Source of the DNA: Acidobacteriota bacterium
GTDB lineage: Bacteria; Acidobacteriota; Terriglobia; Acidiferrales; UBA7541
DNA length: 17,393 nt
NCBI GenBank assembly: GCA_003224075.1
Contig: QHYF01000098.1
Coordinates: 1 to 17,393 of the forward strand
Direction: 5' to 3'
In this document: positions 14,239 through 17,393 of the stretch, one piece after another
How the letters are laid out: each line of letters begins with the position of its first letter
Numbering within the stretch: position 1 is the first letter of the stretch
Position numbers and translations under genes: made by a program
Notes under the pieces: generated by a model
What the model was told of the DNA's origin: nothing
The model's database searches: none
The model's input: the letters and a program-made list of their open reading frames with translations, nothing else

Positions 14239-14871
14239 TTACGGCTTCGTTGGCGTCGGTGTCGCGGGCTTCGGCGTGGCCGGCTTCGCTGCGGGCGCGG
14301 CGCCAGCCTTGACCGGGTAAGCCTGGTCGTAGAGGCGGATGATGTCCTGAGTCAGATCGATCTGGTTTGAGGCATAGAGAATCGGAGTGTTTTGCGCCGA
14401 AGAATCGAGGACCACGGAGTAGCCGTTCTCGCGCGAGTAGCGGTCGAGGACGTCCACCATCTTGCGGCCGATGCGGTCGACGACCTCGCCCTGCGCGGCG
14501 TTCACGTCTTCCTGGTATTCGTTTTGCTTGCGATCGAGCTGCTGCGTGAGCCGCTGCCCCTGCGTCGTCAGCCGGGCAATTTCTTCCTGGCTGCACTTGC
14601 CCTCGCAGGCGGCAAGCCGCTGGCGAAGGTCGTTGACTTGCTTACTCATATTCTCGATTTCCGTCTGGCGGGAAGCAAACTGGGATTGCAATTCCGCGGA
14701 AGCCTGTTTGCCTTCGGCCGTGGTCACGATGGCCTGGCGGATGTTGATCACGCCGACCTTTCCCGCAGCGGTCGAAACGGCCGCGGCAGGACTCTGCGCC
14801 CAAGCGGCTCCGGTGCTGAAGAGGCCCGCAGCCGCGAGCGCGGCGGTATAAAACGTAAATCTGGAATTCAC
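14239..14871 (-). CDS. OmpH/Skp-like periplasmic chaperone
   Basis: Skp/OmpH proteins are trimeric periplasmic holdases for outer-membrane proteins. I start the gene at the GTG at 14871 because AAGGAG lies 6 nt upstream and the following residues form a signal peptide (NSRFTFYTAALAAAGLFSTG, then AAWA/Q, cleavage about residue 25). The open frame continues 59 codons further upstream without any export signal. The mature part has KVGVINIRQAIVTTAEGK, a long helical coiled-coil stretch (about 55-130), VLDRYSRENGYSVVLDSSAQ, TPILYASNQIDLTQDIIRLY, and an Ala/Pro/Lys-rich tail. Two cysteines in CEGKC (89 and 93) within the coiled coil are unusual. The product is 210 residues. It has a predicted promoter upstream and a strong terminator downstream, so it is probably monocistronic. 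Confidence 0.88.
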   Translation of the reverse strand: MNSRFTFYTAALAAAGLFSTGAAWAQSPAAAVSTAAGKVGVINIRQAIVTTAEGKQASAELQSQFASRQTEIENMSKQVNDLRQRLAACEGKCSQEEIARLTTQGQRLTQQLDRKQNEYQEDVNAAQGEVVDRIGRKMVDVLDRYSRENGYSVVLDSSAQNTPILYASNQIDLTQDIIRLYDQAYPVKAGAAPAAKPATPKPATPTPTKP

Positions 14872-14919
14872 TTTTTTCTCCTTGTTGTGGCCAGCCCCGG
14901 CAAACCCGGGACTGACCTG

Positions 14920-14937
14920 AGCCAAGTCAGCTTGGCT
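14920..14937 (-). other. Hairpin in the leader of the Skp-like gene
   Basis: AGCCAAG-TCAG-CTTGGCT is a perfect 7-bp inverted repeat with a 4-nt centre, located about 50 nt upstream of the GTG start and within the predicted leader. A weaker CCCGG/CCGGG stem follows at about 14896-14910. No T-tract follows, so it is not a terminator; it may be an RNA structure or an operator. Confidence 0.4.
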
Positions 14938-14990
14938 TGAAACCTTTTCCGCTCCCCCGGCGGATTCTGCAGGGGCATCGCAAACCAGAA

Positions 14991-15020
14991 AGTATAGCCG
15001 AGGCCCTTTCGTTCCCGCAA
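14991..15020 (-). promoter_or_regulatory. Possible promoter of the Skp-like gene
   Basis: On the minus strand TATACT (14991-14996) is preceded at 18 bp by TTGCGG (15015-15020). The -10 matches consensus at five of six positions; the -35 is weak. It would give a leader of about 110 nt before the GTG at 14871. Confidence 0.45.
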
Positions 15021-15119
15021 TCAGAAACCCCGCTGCCTCGCGGCCCATGCGTTTCGGCGTCTTCCGCAGCGATTCGTTCGAATAAGAGCTTCACCACCGT
15101 TCCCTCTATGCTCCGCTGC

Positions 15120-17393
15120 TCATTTCGGCAAGGGGAAGAGGATCACGCGATTGTTGGCCTGATCCGCAATCACCGCCAAGTTCGTCAAGGTCTGGATGGC
15201 CGCGGCAAACTTCGATGTTGATCCGATTCCCAATGTCGCTTTCGTTCGAAACGTTTGCGAATCCACAATTGAGATCGAGTTGCTCAGCGAGTTCACGGTG
15301 AGCATGGTGCCGGTCTGAAAGTTGAAAGCGATGGCGTTGGGATTGATGCCGACCTTGATGGATTGCGTCTGGCCGGTATCCGGATTAAAGGCGGTGATCT
15401 GGTTGGCCTGCGTGGAAGTCGCGTAAAAGAGCGCAGGCGAAACGGATGGATCGAAAACGATACCGGTCAGAGATTGAATGCCAAAGAGAGAGCCCGAAGT
15501 CTGTTTGAAAGGTGTGCTGCCGCCGATGTCGACGGCGTCAAGCACGCCGTTGGGCTGAGCGGCTCCATTCAATTGGAGCGCCGTGACGACAGCGAGGCCG
15601 CGGCCATTCGAACCGCGATCGGGATCAATGGCGACGGCGATGGGACTCTGATCCACGGCCGCGGTGGCAGGAGTGAGCGCGCCGATGGGGCTGGCGGTAA
15701 GGGGAGTGAGGTCGATAGTGGAAACGGTGTTCGAACCGGTGTTGGCGATGACGGCGAGATTCGTTTCCTGGTCAATGGCCACGCCGCTCGGAGCTGTACC
15801 GACGGAGACGGCAATGGCTTTTCCTGAGGAGTCGTTCACAGGGGCCAGGTTCACGAGGTCGAGAACCGAGACGGTGTTTGCGGAATTGTTGGTCACCACC
15901 CCGACACCGGAGGTGTTCGCCGGCTGACCGGTATACGTGAGTCTGGGAAGAACGGCGACAGCGGTGGGCGAGCCGCCGGTAGGAATCGATCCCAGGATGT
16001 GGCCAAGATTGGGATTCGGCTGGACCTGATTGCTGACTGTAATGGTCGGATTGACGTCGATGACGGAGACAGTGTTGCAGCCGGTGTTGGCAACGGCGGC
16101 AAGATTGTTGACCTCGTCGATGGCAACGCCACCGGGCGCCGGGGCCGTGCAGGTGCCGCCCGCGAGTGGAACTTCCTCCACGACGGTGAAGTCCACGGCG
16201 TTCGAACCGACGCCATTGGTGTCAACGACGTCGAGCGCGAAGTGGCGAGGACCAGTGAGGATTTGCATGGTGCCGGAGCCGTTCGGCGAGTTGGGGTCAG
16301 GGATGGAGACCGGAATGGTTACGTCAACTTGGTGATCGCTCTGAACCGTGCAGTTGGCGCCGGGGCAGTTGGGCAAAGCAACGCCGTCCAAGCGGACTTG
16401 GGCGAGATTCGCGAAGCCGCTGCCGAAGATTTGCACGCCACTGACCGGGGCAGGCGCCACACCCGAAGTGATCTTGACGGCTTGCGTGAGCTGGGCTGGA
16501 ACGGAGATCCCGGCGCCGGATGAATCGAACGCTGGAGTCTTAACACGCTCGATGTGAACGGGCTTGATGGTTCCAAGTTTGAAGACGGAAATACTGTCGC
16601 TACCGGAATTCACAGCCAGAGCGAGATTATTGGCGGAATCAACGGCGAGAGCCCCGGACAGGTTGACGGTGATCGGGGAAGCAGCACCGCTGGGAGTGAA
16701 ACTGACGGTAGTCTGGGCGGTTTGGTTCGTGGGGAGAATCTTGAGGCGCTGTAACGCGGATGGATCGAGGAACGAAAGCTGGTTGAGCTTGGGATTGAAG
16801 GAAAGCGCGGTGTTGGTAAAGGGCTGAAATGCCACGCTGGTTGCGCCAAGTTCGGGGGAGCCGGTGCTCACCTGGCCGGTGGCGTTGAGAAAAAGATTCA
16901 TGGGGATGACGGATTGACTTTGCGCATCAATGTAGAGGATCTGGCTGGAAGTGGTATCGGGATCCGCGAATACGGCCTGGCGTGTTATGGGATTTATGGC
17001 AATGCCGGTAATCGAGGATGAAATCATGTAGGTCAGGAAAGGGACACCGGAACTGGCGAGGCAGGTGACGGCGCAAGTGCTGGTATCGTCTTTGTCGGCC
17101 TGAGAATACTGAAAATGGGTTGAATCGAGAACAGCGCCGACCGCAAAGGAGCCATTGAAATTCGTCATGTTCGTGCTCCCCTGCGGCAGGCCGCTGATGA
17201 GCACGGTCCCGGGATTGCCGGGGCTGAGATTGAGGGACTCTTTTGTCGTTATGGTGATGGTGACGACGTTGGAAGCACGAGTGGCACTGACGATGTCCAC
17301 CGATGCCCCGGACGGATTCGCCAGGTTTACCCCGGAAAGAAAGCCTGCACCACCCGGAGTTACATAAGCGAGTCGCGCGCCAGCTTCAAAGGC
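15120..17393 (-). CDS. Large YncE-like beta-propeller protein with IPT/TIG-like segment (N-terminus outside window)
   Basis: The frame is open from the right edge to the stop at 15120, giving about 757 visible residues; an internal GTG at 17300 is not a convincing start because coding-like sequence (ARLAYVTPGGAGFLSGVNLA) continues upstream of it. The protein contains repeated blades of the form GVAIDEVNNLAAVANTGCNT followed by VSVIDV, GVAIDQETNLAVIANTGSNT, and ALAVDSANNLALAVNSGSDS. These are typical of YncE/NHL-like propellers. A segment near VSGVQIFGSGFANLAQVRLD resembles an IPT/TIG immunoglobulin-like fold. It is Ser/Thr/Asn-rich and probably exported, but the signal peptide would be beyond the edge. 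Ligand and role are unknown. Paired cysteines (CTAPAPG, NTGCNT, PNCPGANC) suggest disulfides outside the cytoplasm. Confidence 0.85.
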   Translation of the reverse strand, partial: AFEAGARLAYVTPGGAGFLSGVNLANPSGASVDIVSATRASNVVTITITTKESLNLSPGNPGTVLISGLPQGSTNMTNFNGSFAVGAVLDSTHFQYSQADKDDTSTCAVTCLASSGVPFLTYMISSSITGIAINPITRQAVFADPDTTSSQILYIDAQSQSVIPMNLFLNATGQVSTGSPELGATSVAFQPFTNTALSFNPKLNQLSFLDPSALQRLKILPTNQTAQTTVSFTPSGAASPITVNLSGALAVDSANNLALAVNSGSDSISVFKLGTIKPVHIERVKTPAFDSSGAGISVPAQLTQAVKITSGVAPAPVSGVQIFGSGFANLAQVRLDGVALPNCPGANCTVQSDHQVDVTIPVSIPDPNSPNGSGTMQILTGPRHFALDVVDTNGVGSNAVDFTVVEEVPLAGGTCTAPAPGGVAIDEVNNLAAVANTGCNTVSVIDVNPTITVSNQVQPNPNLGHILGSIPTGGSPTAVAVLPRLTYTGQPANTSGVGVVTNNSANTVSVLDLVNLAPVNDSSGKAIAVSVGTAPSGVAIDQETNLAVIANTGSNTVSTIDLTPLTASPIGALTPATAAVDQSPIAVAIDPDRGSNGRGLAVVTALQLNGAAQPNGVLDAVDIGGSTPFKQTSGSLFGIQSLTGIVFDPSVSPALFYATSTQANQITAFNPDTGQTQSIKVGINPNAIAFNFQTGTMLTVNSLSNSISIVDSQTFRTKATLGIGSTSKFAAAIQTLTNLAVIADQANNRVILFPLPK

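Noticed and set aside
12762..14312. A 516-codon plus-strand ORF opposite the aldolase-family gene
   Set aside because: The start lies in the repeat-rich spacer, the sequence is built from the repeats and the antisense of a well-supported gene, and no domain is visible.
15049..15119. A terminator for the beta-propeller gene
   Set aside because: No stem followed by a T-tract on the minus strand could be found.

Overview
The window looks like the chromosome of a soil-type Acidobacteriota (inference). Grounds are a GC-rich coding style, the rimP-nusA-infB-ylxP-rbfA-truB order, a small regulator with the N-terminal HTH typical of that phylum, a large YncE-like beta-propeller protein with an IPT-like segment, and abundant short palindromic and tandem repeats between genes. 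No rRNA, tRNA, CRISPR array or transposase gene is visible.

Region 1 (1-6957, minus strand) is the translation/transcription housekeeping operon. Read 5' to 3' on the minus strand it is rimP, nusA, infB, ylxP (DUF503), rbfA, truB (truB runs off the left edge). A good sigma-70 type promoter (7067-7095) lies upstream of rimP. A compact intrinsic terminator (7011-7034) sits between that promoter and the rimP start, suggesting attenuation. The rimP-nusA spacer carries three copies of a 70-71 bp tandem repeat.

Region 2 (7260-8756) holds a vapBC toxin-antitoxin pair (minus strand), then about 830 bp without a gene. This stretch is packed with REP-like hairpins, a 58-bp duplication that includes the vapB start codon, short tandem repeats and an operator-like palindrome.

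Region 3 (8757-12616, plus strand) is the most interesting part. Its first gene encodes a 715-residue sigma-54 activator with an RtcR-like CARF domain, an internal segment resembling region 2 of ECF sigma-70 factors, a complete AAA+ domain with GAFTGA loop, and a Fis-type HTH. It is followed by an ARPP-1 family gene whose conserved C-terminus is out of frame, and by a small HTH regulator. The module runs opposite to its neighbours, has repeat clusters on both sides and lies next to vapBC, so it may be a stress- or phage-responsive accessory module (inference).

Region 4 (12617-17393) begins with a repeat-rich spacer containing four copies of a 26-bp element. Three minus-strand genes follow: a class II aldolase/adducin family protein, an OmpH/Skp-like periplasmic chaperone with its own promoter and a strong terminator, and a large beta-propeller protein cut by the right edge.
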